From Bacteroidota bacterium (GTDB lineage: Bacteria; Bacteroidota; Bacteroidia; Bacteroidales; UBA4417): 15,263 bases of DNA. Shown piece by piece: positions 1 to 7,037 of the stretch. Each line of letters begins with the position of its first letter. The stretch's first letter is position 1. The position numbers were made by a program, and so were the translations under genes. The notes beneath the pieces are model-generated. The model searched no databases. It was not told the origin of the DNA and was given only the letters and a program-made list of their open reading frames with translations. The stretch covers positions 1 to 15,263 of the forward strand of contig JAIFMH010000023.1 in NCBI GenBank assembly GCA_020048595.1, read 5' to 3'.

Positions 1-1
1 A

Positions 2-127
2 ACGCTGGTTGGTATGCAAGGAGAGATGGTCGAATATAGGGGAAAGAAAAAAGTTTTGGTACGTCTTGGCACAACTGGTACCAATTTATTAGTGACGGTG
101 AGTCTTGAAATTATCGAAAAAGAGTAG
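2..127 (+). CDS. UpxY/NusG-like transcription antiterminator, C-terminal end (partial)
   Basis: The 5' end lies outside the window; 41 codons and a TAG stop remain. The peptide reads TLVGMQGEMVEYRGKKKVLV and then RLGTTGTNLLVTVSLEIIEKE. This has the layout of a KOW domain at the end of NusG paralogues: a G-x-x-G-E turn, a basic strand, then a hydrophobic strand close to the C-terminus. In Bacteroidota such proteins (UpxY type) are encoded at the start of capsule or exopolysaccharide operons and let RNA polymerase read through the long leader. The next gene on the same strand is a nucleotide-sugar dehydrogenase, which fits that role. The NGN domain that would separate UpxY from housekeeping NusG is not visible. 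Housekeeping NusG is less likely because no rplK, rplA or secE gene follows. Confidence 0.72.
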   Translation, partial: TLVGMQGEMVEYRGKKKVLVRLGTTGTNLLVTVSLEIIEKE

Positions 128-653
128 TTATTTGATAAGACCAGCAAACCCTTAACTGACAGGCATTTGATGCGTAATTAAAACTTGAATTGTGAATAGC
201 TACTAAATGAAGTAAGCACAAAATAGTATAACAAATAAATTTTGCAATTGACAAATTAAATTAACGGATCGGATTGTTGATAACATCATTATAAGTCAAA
301 TAATTCAACTTTGCCAAAGGACTAAATATAGAAAATTCTACTGAGGCTTTTTAATTGTTTATGTAATGAACTCACGAATAATAAACATTCCCGGAAACTA
401 TCAATCTGGAGTAAAACCAAACTGTTTGCAGAATAAATGAATTATCAAGTAGAAAACATTAACGTAAAAAACAATAAGAAATAATTAACTTTACTCTTTA
501 ATTAAGACCTTCCAATGTTGTAAAATTGCCTGATACATAAAAATCACTAAGAATACTTGTTATTCGCTTAATAAATGCTTGTTATTCGCTTAATAAAAAA
601 AACAAGAATCAATCAATTAAACTTTTAAACTTCTAGCTTTACTTTCTCGATTT
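128..653 (+). other. Gene-free AT-rich leader between antiterminator and sugar dehydrogenase
   Basis: These 526 bases are very AT-rich and hold no convincing gene; the longest ATG-started frame noticed is 24 codons (366-440). No good TAnnTTTG promoter is visible, so the dehydrogenase may be transcribed by read-through from the upstream gene. The only clear structure is a tandem direct repeat at 556-597. A long leader is expected ahead of genes controlled by UpxY-type antiterminators, but I see no recognisable pause or ops-like element. Confidence 0.5.
556..597. repeat. Tandem direct repeat, 20-bp identical unit at 22-bp period
   Basis: CTTGTTATTCGCTTAATAAA occurs at 556-575 and again, identically, at 578-597, separated by the two bases TG. 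The second copy runs into an A-tract. A short complement of CTTGTT (AACAAG, 601-606) follows and could pair across a 17-base loop. It lies 57-98 bases ahead of the dehydrogenase start. It could be a double protein-binding site or a slippage duplication; the sequence alone cannot decide. Confidence 0.85.
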
Positions 654-1934
654 ATGAAACCATATAAAATATCAATGATCGGCCTTGGATATGTAGGCCT
701 GCCCCTTGCAGTTGAATTTGCAAAACATTACCCTGTAATTGGTTTTGACATTAATCAGGAACGCATTTCCGGTATTAACGAAGGGCATGACAGTACACTG
801 GAAGTTGAAGACGATAACCTCTTAAGTGTTCTTACAAAAACTAATCCGGTTCAGACAGGTCTATATTTAACCAACAAATTAGACGAAATCCGCGATTGTA
901 ATGTATACATAGTAACCGTACCTACACCAGTAGATAAAAATAACCGTCCTGATCTTACACCCTTAATAAAAGCAAGCGAAAGTATAGGGAAGGTGATCAA
1001 AAAAGGTGACATCGTCATTTATGAATCAACTGTTTACCCAGGCTGCACCGAAGAAGATTGTGTTCCTGTTATTGAAAAAACATCGGGGATGAAAATGAAT
1101 GTTGACTTTTATGCCGGTTATTCACCCGAACGTATCAATCCTGGCGATAAAGAGCATACTGTAACTACCATTCACAAAATCACATCAGGGTCAACTCCTG
1201 AAATTGCAGAAGAAGTAGATCAACTCTACAAGAAGGTAATTAAAGCGGGCACCCACAAGGCTCCATCAATAAAAGTAGCGGAAACGGCCAAAGTTATCGA
1301 AAATTCGCAACGTGATATAAATATTGCTTTCGTTAATGAGTTGGCTCGTATCTGCGCTCATATGAACTTGGATACCCGTGCCGTACTGGATGCTGCAGGA
1401 ACAAAATGGAACTTTCTGAAATTTTCGCCCGGCCTTGTCGGTGGCCATTGTATCGGTGTTGATCCATATTATATGGCTCAAAAAGCACAGGAAGTAGGGT
1501 ATCATCCTGAGATCATTTTGGCTGGCCGACGCATGAACGATGGCATGGGAGCATGGATTGCATCACAGGTTGTAAAACTGATGATCAGGAAAGATGTTAC
1601 TATTAAAAACTCCCGTGTTCTTGTACTTGGAATCACATTTAAGGAGAATTGTCCTGATATCCGCAATACTAAAGTTGTAGATGTTGTTAAAGAACTTGAA
1701 CAATTTGGATGTAATGTTGATATTTTTGATCCTTGGGCCAACGCCGCAGAAGTAAAACATGAATATGACAGGCAAATTGTATCATCCTATACAATGAGCG
1801 ATTACGATGCTATTGTATTAGCTGTAGCGCATAACGAATTTAAAGCTCTTGATTTCAGCACCCGAAATGATAAAACTGTACTTTATGATATAAAGTCAAT
1901 ATTACCAGTAGAAGTGGTAGATGGAAGGTTGTAA
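654..1934 (+). CDS. tviB: Nucleotide-sugar 6-dehydrogenase, TviB/WbpA type
   Basis: Predicted to oxidise the C6 hydroxyl of a UDP-N-acetylhexosamine to the uronic acid using two NAD+, a cytoplasmic step that supplies acidic sugars for surface polysaccharide or O-antigen. The protein has 426 residues, normal for the UDP-glucose/GDP-mannose dehydrogenase family. The N-terminal Rossmann motif is GLGYVGLP (residues 10-17). The substrate-domain signature YSPERINPGDKEHTV is at 156-170. The catalytic cysteine is C266 in GGHCIGVDPYY, and the C-terminal UDP-binding domain starts near 320 with LGITFKENCPDIRNTK (325-340). The SPERINPGD pattern points to TviB/WbpA-like enzymes rather than UDP-glucose dehydrogenase, but the exact sugar cannot be read. 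The ATG at 654 leads directly into the dinucleotide fold. It follows the antiterminator and is not followed by other polysaccharide genes. Confidence 0.9.
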   Translation: MKPYKISMIGLGYVGLPLAVEFAKHYPVIGFDINQERISGINEGHDSTLEVEDDNLLSVLTKTNPVQTGLYLTNKLDEIRDCNVYIVTVPTPVDKNNRPDLTPLIKASESIGKVIKKGDIVIYESTVYPGCTEEDCVPVIEKTSGMKMNVDFYAGYSPERINPGDKEHTVTTIHKITSGSTPEIAEEVDQLYKKVIKAGTHKAPSIKVAETAKVIENSQRDINIAFVNELARICAHMNLDTRAVLDAAGTKWNFLKFSPGLVGGHCIGVDPYYMAQKAQEVGYHPEIILAGRRMNDGMGAWIASQVVKLMIRKDVTIKNSRVLVLGITFKENCPDIRNTKVVDVVKELEQFGCNVDIFDPWANAAEVKHEYDRQIVSSYTMSDYDAIVLAVAHNEFKALDFSTRNDKTVLYDIKSILPVEVVDGRL

Positions 1935-2247
1935 TTTACTTGATAAAATTGATAACATTTTAAAATAGGAAATCAGAAAACCAGGAGCAAAAATTAAAGT
2001 TCACTTTTTCTTACTGATCCTTAAACTCATCTTCCTATTTTTCTTGTTCAAAGTCTATAAGTAGCTGTTGCATCTATTTCCCCAGATGCAAATGGATCAA
2101 TATATCAAACATTTTCTTGATAACAATTTACGAAATATGCCCGGATGGAGAACCATGCGCAAGATTGCCGTATTTGAAAGTGGTGATCGGAGAGGTAAAC
2201 TAATGCCTTCAAAAAAGGATAATTATAAAATTCTGAAAGCTGGAATC
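1935..2247. other. Gene-poor stretch between convergent genes, with one coding-like open frame
   Basis: No recognised gene lies here. In the plus frame starting at 1969 a run of codons stays open through 2340 apart from a single TAG at 2062-2064. Its first part is strongly hydrophobic (HFFLLILKLIFLFFLF, from about 1999). The part after the stop contains NNLRNMPGWRTMRKIAVFE, and its 3' end overlaps the end of the M23 peptidase gene on the other strand. I do not recognise the product, and there is no good start codon. It may be an eroded gene or chance. No terminator with a U-tract was seen for either converging gene. Confidence 0.3.
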
Positions 2248-3486
2248 TTACCTAACCAGCTTCAGATTTTTCTCATACAAAACCCTGACCGAATCAAAGT
2301 CGGTCTTAAAGCTGGCAGCAATTGGCAATGCAGGTGGTGATTCTATTTTAAGCGGATCAATAGCAACATTATTCTTATAGACTCTGAAATCAAGATGTGG
2401 ACCGGTTGATAAACCGGAACTACCTACATAGCCGATAACCTGTCCCTGGCTAACACTGGCTCCAGGACGAATACCTGGCCCAAAACCAGCCAGATGCATA
2501 TAGGAAGTGGTGTAGCCGTTATTATGCTTAATACTTACTAAACGGCCTGCACCACCAGCATATGACGCTTTTACAACTGTTCCACGCCCTATTGTATGAA
2601 CAGGTGTTCCTTTAGGAGCTGCATAATCAACACCGTGATGAGGACGGCGTATACGGAGAATAGGATGCAAACGGCTGTTTGAAAATTTAGATGTAATACG
2701 CGCAAACTTTAATGGTGCTTTCAGAAATTCCTTTCGCAGGTTCTGTCCCTTTTCATCAAAATAGTCGGTAATATTATCTTGCTCATAGCGATGCGCAAAA
2801 TACTCTTTGCCATTGTGATTGAATACAGCGGAATGAATTTCACCAATACTGATGGATTTCCCATCCACCGAAAGTTCCTCATAAATTACCTTGAAGGCAT
2901 CCCCTTTCTGTATGGCATAAAAATCAATTGTCCATTGGTATATATTTGCCAGAGCAACTGCCATATTCGGATCAACTCCTGACTTCTGCATAGTTGCCCA
3001 CAAGGAGGAATTTATCACCCCTGAAACAGATTTCAGGTTCCTGACTACCTCTTTTGCATGGGTTCGGACATGAAGCGAGTCACGAAAATCGAAGACCACA
3101 TAACTCGTATCGTTTATTGTATAAACAAAGTACATCAGTTTGCTGTTACCAACATTACTCATCATTGCAGTATACGTATTGCCAGTGCGGAGCTTGCGAA
3201 TATTAAAATTTCCATCTGTATATGCATCCAGATTACCAATTATCTTTTGATCTACACCCAGTCGTAAAAATATCCCTCCCAGATTTTCACCGGATTTAAT
3301 TTCACTTCGATCAATTTTAAATGAGTCAGTAACAATACCATACTCTATCTTTTGAGCGATTTTTGCAACAGGATGAACAATAGGCTCAAAAATAAAATCT
3401 TTAAACGCGACAAATGCCACAATTGAGGCTACAATTAACAGTCCTATAGTTATAAAAAGGCTTAGTTTTTTTTTAGTAAATTCCAT
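2248..3486 (-). CDS. Membrane-anchored M23 (LytM/MepM-like) metallopeptidase
   Basis: Likely a periplasmic peptidoglycan endopeptidase or a regulator of one. Of 412 residues, residues 8-28 form one N-terminal transmembrane helix after a KKK stretch. The middle (about 45-250) resembles the stalk of MepM/OapA-type proteins. The catalytic M23 domain spans about 260-380. Visible residues are the zinc-binding H283xxxD287 in RPHHGVDYAAPKGTPV, H331 in SYMHLAGF and H364 in TGPHLDFRVY. The usual last motif is HxH; here it is H364-L-D366, so the third zinc ligand would be an aspartate. The fold and remaining motifs are intact, so it may still bind metal, or it may act as a non-catalytic activator. The ATG at 3486 fits the transmembrane start. 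The neighbouring ior genes are functionally unrelated. Confidence 0.9.
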   Translation of the reverse strand: MEFTKKKLSLFITIGLLIVASIVAFVAFKDFIFEPIVHPVAKIAQKIEYGIVTDSFKIDRSEIKSGENLGGIFLRLGVDQKIIGNLDAYTDGNFNIRKLRTGNTYTAMMSNVGNSKLMYFVYTINDTSYVVFDFRDSLHVRTHAKEVVRNLKSVSGVINSSLWATMQKSGVDPNMAVALANIYQWTIDFYAIQKGDAFKVIYEELSVDGKSISIGEIHSAVFNHNGKEYFAHRYEQDNITDYFDEKGQNLRKEFLKAPLKFARITSKFSNSRLHPILRIRRPHHGVDYAAPKGTPVHTIGRGTVVKASYAGGAGRLVSIKHNNGYTTSYMHLAGFGPGIRPGASVSQGQVIGYVGSSGLSTGPHLDFRVYKNNVAIDPLKIESPPALPIAASFKTDFDSVRVLYEKNLKLVR

Positions 3487-3679
3487 TAATCAAGTGGTAA
3501 AAATGACTGAATACTATATTTATCTACTCAACGGTAAAATTCAGTATTTCTTTTGTCTTCTCAAAGAAAAGAAGGATATCCCACAGCTTTTTTTATGAAA
3601 AACTGGTGGACTATGGTAAATCACTAAAATTAAGTGGTTTTAAGTTTCCTGGTAATATACTTATTACCCGGTTTACAGA

Positions 3680-4264
3680 CTAATTCATATGTGCTTCAGC
3701 AAAATCACGCCCTGCCTGTAAAGCATCAAGGTTTAGTTTTACAATTTCAACTCCCTTTCGTTCAAAGATATTGCGGATCGCTTCCTTTAGTTCAGAATAA
3801 TCAATTTCAAGAAACGGGGAAGCTGCTCCAAGTATCACCATATTTGCCGACTTTCCTGAGCCAAGTTTCTTTGCCATTTCGTCTGCATCAAGTGCAATAT
3901 GATTGTCTATTTTTTCGATTTCTATCATTAACTTATCCATTTCAGGATAGTTAGTAATGTTTATGAAAGGTTTTGTATTGGTTATAAGCCAACCATTGGG
4001 TGAAAGTAGTGGCAGGTAACGTAATGATTCCATTGGCTCAACGGATATAATTAGGTCAGCCTGTCCGTAAGGAATAAGATCAGACGCTATTTCATGATCA
4101 GCTATCCTTAGGTTTGAAGATACATCGCCACCACGTTGGCTCATCCCATGAACTTCAGCTTGCTTAATGTATAGTCCAGCACTTAGGGCAGCTGTACCAA
4201 TTGTTGCTGCTATGGAAAGAATGCCTTGTCCGCCGACACCAGCCAGAATAATATCTCGTTTCAT
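3680..4264 (-). CDS. iorB: Indolepyruvate oxidoreductase, beta subunit (IorB)
   Basis: This is the gamma-domain subunit of indolepyruvate:ferredoxin oxidoreductase. With IorA it converts aryl-pyruvates from aromatic amino acids to aryl-acetyl-CoA, passing electrons to ferredoxin; the reaction is reversible in anaerobes. The 194 residues match the family length. The N-terminus MKRDIILAGVGGQGILSIA carries the typical GVGGQG loop (9-14), followed by the EVHGMSQRGGDVSSNLRI region (38-55) that is characteristic of the pyruvate/2-oxoacid oxidoreductase gamma domain. It lies 114 bases downstream of iorA on the same strand, so the two are probably one transcript. A weak hairpin at 3619-3639 lies after the stop but lacks a clear U-tract. 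Confidence 0.93.
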   Translation of the reverse strand: MKRDIILAGVGGQGILSIAATIGTAALSAGLYIKQAEVHGMSQRGGDVSSNLRIADHEIASDLIPYGQADLIISVEPMESLRYLPLLSPNGWLITNTKPFINITNYPEMDKLMIEIEKIDNHIALDADEMAKKLGSGKSANMVILGAASPFLEIDYSELKEAIRNIFERKGVEIVKLNLDALQAGRDFAEAHMN

Positions 4265-4378
4265 TTTTTATTATTTTATATAGTCCAATGTCTGCCTTGT
4301 TGTCTTAAATCTGATAGGCCATGACTAAACATAATGTCATTCCTGGTTTATGATTAATTTCTCAGGGCTATTTCACAC

Positions 4379-6004
4379 TTATATTTCGATTTTCATTGCT
4401 TCAGCTTTCTTCAGTTCTTTATGATGCCTGATTGCAGTCTGAATACATTCGCGACGTGGGATAATAACAGAAACGCCCTCGTATTCAAGTTCTTGCCTTA
4501 GAATGGCTAGATTTTCTTCGTGATGTTTCGGAGATGGATCAAGTACAAAAATATGATCTTTCTTTACCCCAACACCAAGACAAATATCTTCAATCCGGCC
4601 AAATGCAGCTGAATCCTGTCCACCTGTCATTGCGGTGGTTTCATTATCAAGAATCATGATAGTGATCTTGCTCTTATCTTTTACACAATCGATTAATCCG
4701 GTGATTCCACTATGAGTAAAAGTACTGTCGCCGATTACAGCTACTGCAGGAAGTAATCCAGCATCAGCTGCACCTTTTGCCATTGTAATTGAAGCACCCA
4801 TATCAACGCAGGTATTAATTGCATCAAATGGATCGAGTGCACCCAGCGTATAACACCCGATATCAGAAAACACCCTTCCTTTGCTCCATTTTTCAAGTGC
4901 TTCGTTTAGTGCATTATACGAATAAATGTGCGGACAGCCTTTGCAAAGTGAAGGAGGCCTGGAAACTACCACAGAAGGGATATCTTTCCCACGGCTATCA
5001 TTCATTCCAAGTGCTACTGCAACAATATTAGGATTCAGCTCTCCATCACGTGGAACTGTGCCATCAAGGCGACCATGAATAGTTTTACCTGTATTCAGAA
5101 ATCCTTTGATGGATTCTTCAACTATTGGATAACCTTCTTCCAGGATAAGTAGTTTTTCGCAAGAGTTGTAAATCTTTGCAACCAAAGAGTGTGGTATAGG
5201 GTATTGAGCTATCTTTAAAACAGGGAAAGGGATGTGACGGTCCGGATAATTCTCGAGCAGATAGTTATATGCTATCCCGGTTGTAATAATACCTAAGCTT
5301 TTATTTTCACCATCTGTAAATACGTTAAAACCCGAATCGAGAGCATATTTCTCAAATGTATCCTGTTTAAGCAATAGAGTTTTATACTGTCTTCTGGCAT
5401 TGGCAGGTAATAGTATAAACTGCCTGTGATCACCAGGTAAGCGGATTTCGTTTTGCGGCCTTGAAGGTATACAAACCACACCTGCACGGGAATGTGCCAA
5501 TCGTGTAGTGATACGCATTAAAACAGGCACGCCAAGTTTTTCCGACATATCAAAACCATAATGAACCATATCGTAAGCATCCTGCTGGTTGGTAGGCTCC
5601 AGCACAGGAAGCATAGCAAATTTACCATAAACACGAGAGTCCTGCTCATTCTGAGAAGAGTGCATTGAAGGATCATCAGCTGAAACAATAATAAGCCCTC
5701 CGTTTGCTCCTGTGATAGCTGAATTCATAAAAGGATCAGCTGCAACATTCAATCCTACATGCTTCATACATACTATAGCTCGTTTGCCTGCATATGACAT
5801 TCCCAGAGCTGATTCCATGGCTGTCTTTTCATTGGTTGACCAACCTGCCCGAATTTTCCCGGCTTTAGCTTCTTTGGATTGAATTACATATTCAGTAATT
5901 TCGGTAGAAGGAGTTCCCGGATATGCATATATACCTGATATTCCGGCATCTATAGCTGCCTGAGCAATAGCTTCATCACCAAGCAACATTAATTTCTGGT
6001 TCAT
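4379..6004 (-). CDS. iorA: Indolepyruvate oxidoreductase, alpha subunit (IorA), without ferredoxin domain
   Basis: This is the thiamine-diphosphate subunit of IorAB, acting on indole-, phenyl- and hydroxyphenyl-pyruvate with CoA. The N-terminal pyrimidine-binding domain begins near residue 5, with YPGTPSTEITEYV (28-40) and STNEKTAMESALG (56-68). The conserved CKGCPH is at 354-359. The TPP/Mg site is GDSTFTHSG (425-433) followed by DNETTAMTG (453-461). The protein stops at 541 residues. Archaeal IorA proteins run to about 600 or more and end in a 2[4Fe-4S] ferredoxin domain; no CxxCxxCxxxC cluster motif is present here, so electrons must leave through a separate partner. The end ...KKAEAMKIEI looks natural rather than frameshifted. 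Its promoter is visible directly upstream. Confidence 0.94.
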   Translation of the reverse strand: MNQKLMLLGDEAIAQAAIDAGISGIYAYPGTPSTEITEYVIQSKEAKAGKIRAGWSTNEKTAMESALGMSYAGKRAIVCMKHVGLNVAADPFMNSAITGANGGLIIVSADDPSMHSSQNEQDSRVYGKFAMLPVLEPTNQQDAYDMVHYGFDMSEKLGVPVLMRITTRLAHSRAGVVCIPSRPQNEIRLPGDHRQFILLPANARRQYKTLLLKQDTFEKYALDSGFNVFTDGENKSLGIITTGIAYNYLLENYPDRHIPFPVLKIAQYPIPHSLVAKIYNSCEKLLILEEGYPIVEESIKGFLNTGKTIHGRLDGTVPRDGELNPNIVAVALGMNDSRGKDIPSVVVSRPPSLCKGCPHIYSYNALNEALEKWSKGRVFSDIGCYTLGALDPFDAINTCVDMGASITMAKGAADAGLLPAVAVIGDSTFTHSGITGLIDCVKDKSKITIMILDNETTAMTGGQDSAAFGRIEDICLGVGVKKDHIFVLDPSPKHHEENLAILRQELEYEGVSVIIPRRECIQTAIRHHKELKKAEAMKIEI

Positions 6005-6037
6005 ATTGTGACTTCTTTAACAATAGAAATAATGAGG

Positions 6038-6068
6038 CAAACGTACATGAATTGAATATGATTAACAA
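6038..6068 (-). promoter_or_regulatory. Bacteroidota-type promoter for iorAB
   Basis: On the minus strand TACGTTTG (complement of 6038-6045) matches the -7 consensus TAnnTTTG. A TTG (complement of 6066-6068) sits exactly 20 bases upstream as the -33 element. Transcription would start near 6033, leaving a leader of roughly 30 bases before the iorA start at 6004. Confidence 0.6.
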
Positions 6069-6168
6069 GTACTTTTAAAAATATTTTCAGTAATTCACGG
6101 AATTTGCGAATATTAAATATTCATTATAATACTGCACTCTTGAACACCTGGATATTTCAACTGTTTGA

Positions 6169-6176
6169 TATATTTG
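6169..6176 (+). promoter_or_regulatory. Possible -7 element for acpH
   Basis: TATATTTG is a full match to TAnnTTTG on the plus strand. The nearest upstream TTG (6140-6142) is 26 bases away, longer than the usual 19-21, so the promoter is incomplete. No better candidate lies closer to the gene. Confidence 0.3.
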
Positions 6177-6189
6177 TACCTTAGAGTTA

Positions 6190-6262
6190 AGGTAAATAGA
6201 AAGTGGAAAAGAGAAGAGGAAAAATGGAAATTAGAAAATGGTAAATAGAAAATGGTAAACAG
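6190..6262. repeat. Purine-rich imperfect tandem repeat (GGTAAATAGAAAATGG-like)
   Basis: The motif family AAATAGAAAATGG / GGAAATTAGAAAATGG recurs several times. GGTAAATAGAAAGTGG is near 6191, GGAAATTAGAAAATGG is near 6226, and GGTAAATAGAAAATGG is near 6240, running into GGTAAACAGG. One strand of the block is almost entirely purine. Copies differ by one or two bases, as expected from slippage with drift. Confidence 0.65.
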
Positions 6263-6376
6263 GTTTGAGGAATCGTTGTCATAGTCCTAAAATACCAAAA
6301 GCTTGGTCCTTAATCCCGGAACCCGTAACTTGAAATAGTAAATTCTAAAAAAAAGCATACTTAAATAATACCTAAT

Positions 6377-6964
6377 TTGAATTACTTAGCCCATCTGTTT
6401 TTAGCCGGCACTCATCCTGAAATCATTCTTGGCAACTTTATTGCCGATCATGTGAAGGGAAGTGATATTTTGAAATATTCTGATACTATCAGAAAAGGGA
6501 TTTCGATGCATCGTGCAATCGACTCATTCACTGATCAGCATCCGGTTGTTAAACAAAGTATAACAAGGTTAAGAGCCGATTTCAGGAAATACGCCGGCGT
6601 AATTGTTGATATGTATTATGATCATTATCTCTCAGCTCACTGGGATGAATATTCGCTTCAAAACCTAAATGACTTTACAAAAACAAGATACGACATACTG
6701 AATACATTTCAGTCAATTCTTCCTGCACGTTCATCCAGACTTCTGTTTTATATGGAGAAACAAAACTGGCTATTATCCTATGGCAGTTTCGACGGAATGC
6801 AGCAGGCATTTAATGGCATGTCGCGCCGAACAACTTTTGAATCAAAAATGGAGCTGGCTGTAGTAAACCTGAGAGCTGGTTATCCTGAATTCAGGCAGGA
6901 ATTCAGGCAGTTTTTCCCGGATTTGCAATCGTTCGTTCAAAATAATTTCGAAATCCAGTCATAA
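6377..6964 (+). CDS. acpH: Acyl carrier protein phosphodiesterase (AcpH family), TTG start
   Basis: Predicted to remove the 4'-phosphopantetheine prosthetic group from holo-ACP in the cytoplasm. The 195 residues match E. coli AcpH in length. The N-terminus (M)NYLAHLFLAGTHPEIILGNFIADHVKG is the family's hallmark start, with GNFIAD at 19-24. The other conserved blocks are H45-R46 and D49 in MHRAIDSFTDQHP, and D78 with D82-H83 in VDMYYDHYLSAHW. AcpH is a non-canonical member of the HD hydrolase superfamily. The TTG at 6377 is chosen because the next residues are the family N-terminus and the frame is closed by a TAA at 6362-6364. An in-frame 12-bp duplication near the 3' end gives EFRQEFRQ. It converges on gltA and shares a terminator with it. 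Confidence 0.9.
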   Translation: MNYLAHLFLAGTHPEIILGNFIADHVKGSDILKYSDTIRKGISMHRAIDSFTDQHPVVKQSITRLRADFRKYAGVIVDMYYDHYLSAHWDEYSLQNLNDFTKTRYDILNTFQSILPARSSRLLFYMEKQNWLLSYGSFDGMQQAFNGMSRRTTFESKMELAVVNLRAGYPEFRQEFRQFFPDLQSFVQNNFEIQS

Positions 6965-6987
6965 TATCCATTAAATAATTATAACTC

Positions 6988-7018
6988 AAAAAGCCATCCT
7001 GAATCAGGATGGCTTTTT
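6988..7018. terminator. Bidirectional intrinsic terminator between acpH and gltA
   Basis: AAAAAGCCATCCTG (6988-7001) pairs perfectly with CAGGATGGCTTTTT (7005-7018) around the three bases AAT. The A-run on one side and T-run on the other give a U-tract in either direction. It sits between the converging ends of acpH (stop at 6964) and gltA (stop at 7038), so it can end both transcripts. Confidence 0.93.
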
Positions 7019-7037
7019 ATATTTAACTGTATCAGAG

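Larger units (their letters stand above)
6005..6376. other. Divergent spacer between iorA and acpH with promoters and purine-rich repeats
   Basis: No gene is visible in these 372 bases. The iorA side holds the minus-strand promoter at 6038-6068. A plus-strand -7 match (TATATTTG, 6169-6176) may serve acpH. Between that and acpH lies a purine-rich imperfect repeat at 6190-6262, and then a short CCCGGAACCCGTAACTTG stretch at 6317-6334. Under that promoter the repeats would be transcribed as part of a leader of about 190 bases. Confidence 0.5.

Noticed and set aside
366..440. A 24-codon ATG frame in the leader after the antiterminator
   Set aside because: It is too short, with no ribosome-binding site, promoter or recognisable sequence; it is likely chance.
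634..641. TAGCTTTA as a promoter for the sugar dehydrogenase
   Set aside because: It misses the final G of TAnnTTTG, has no TTG at the -33 position, and would leave almost no leader.
2287..2305. GACCGA / TCGGTC inverted repeat near the M23 gene end
   Set aside because: It lies inside the coding region of the M23 gene and is short; a chance match is the simpler explanation.
3619..3639. AATCACT / AGTGGTT hairpin as an iorB terminator
   Set aside because: The stem includes a G-T pair, is short, and lacks a clear U-tract on the minus strand.
3634..3954. A 106-codon plus-strand open frame opposite iorB
   Set aside because: It is a shadow of the iorB reading frame; IorB has clear motifs and the plus-strand translation does not look like a protein.
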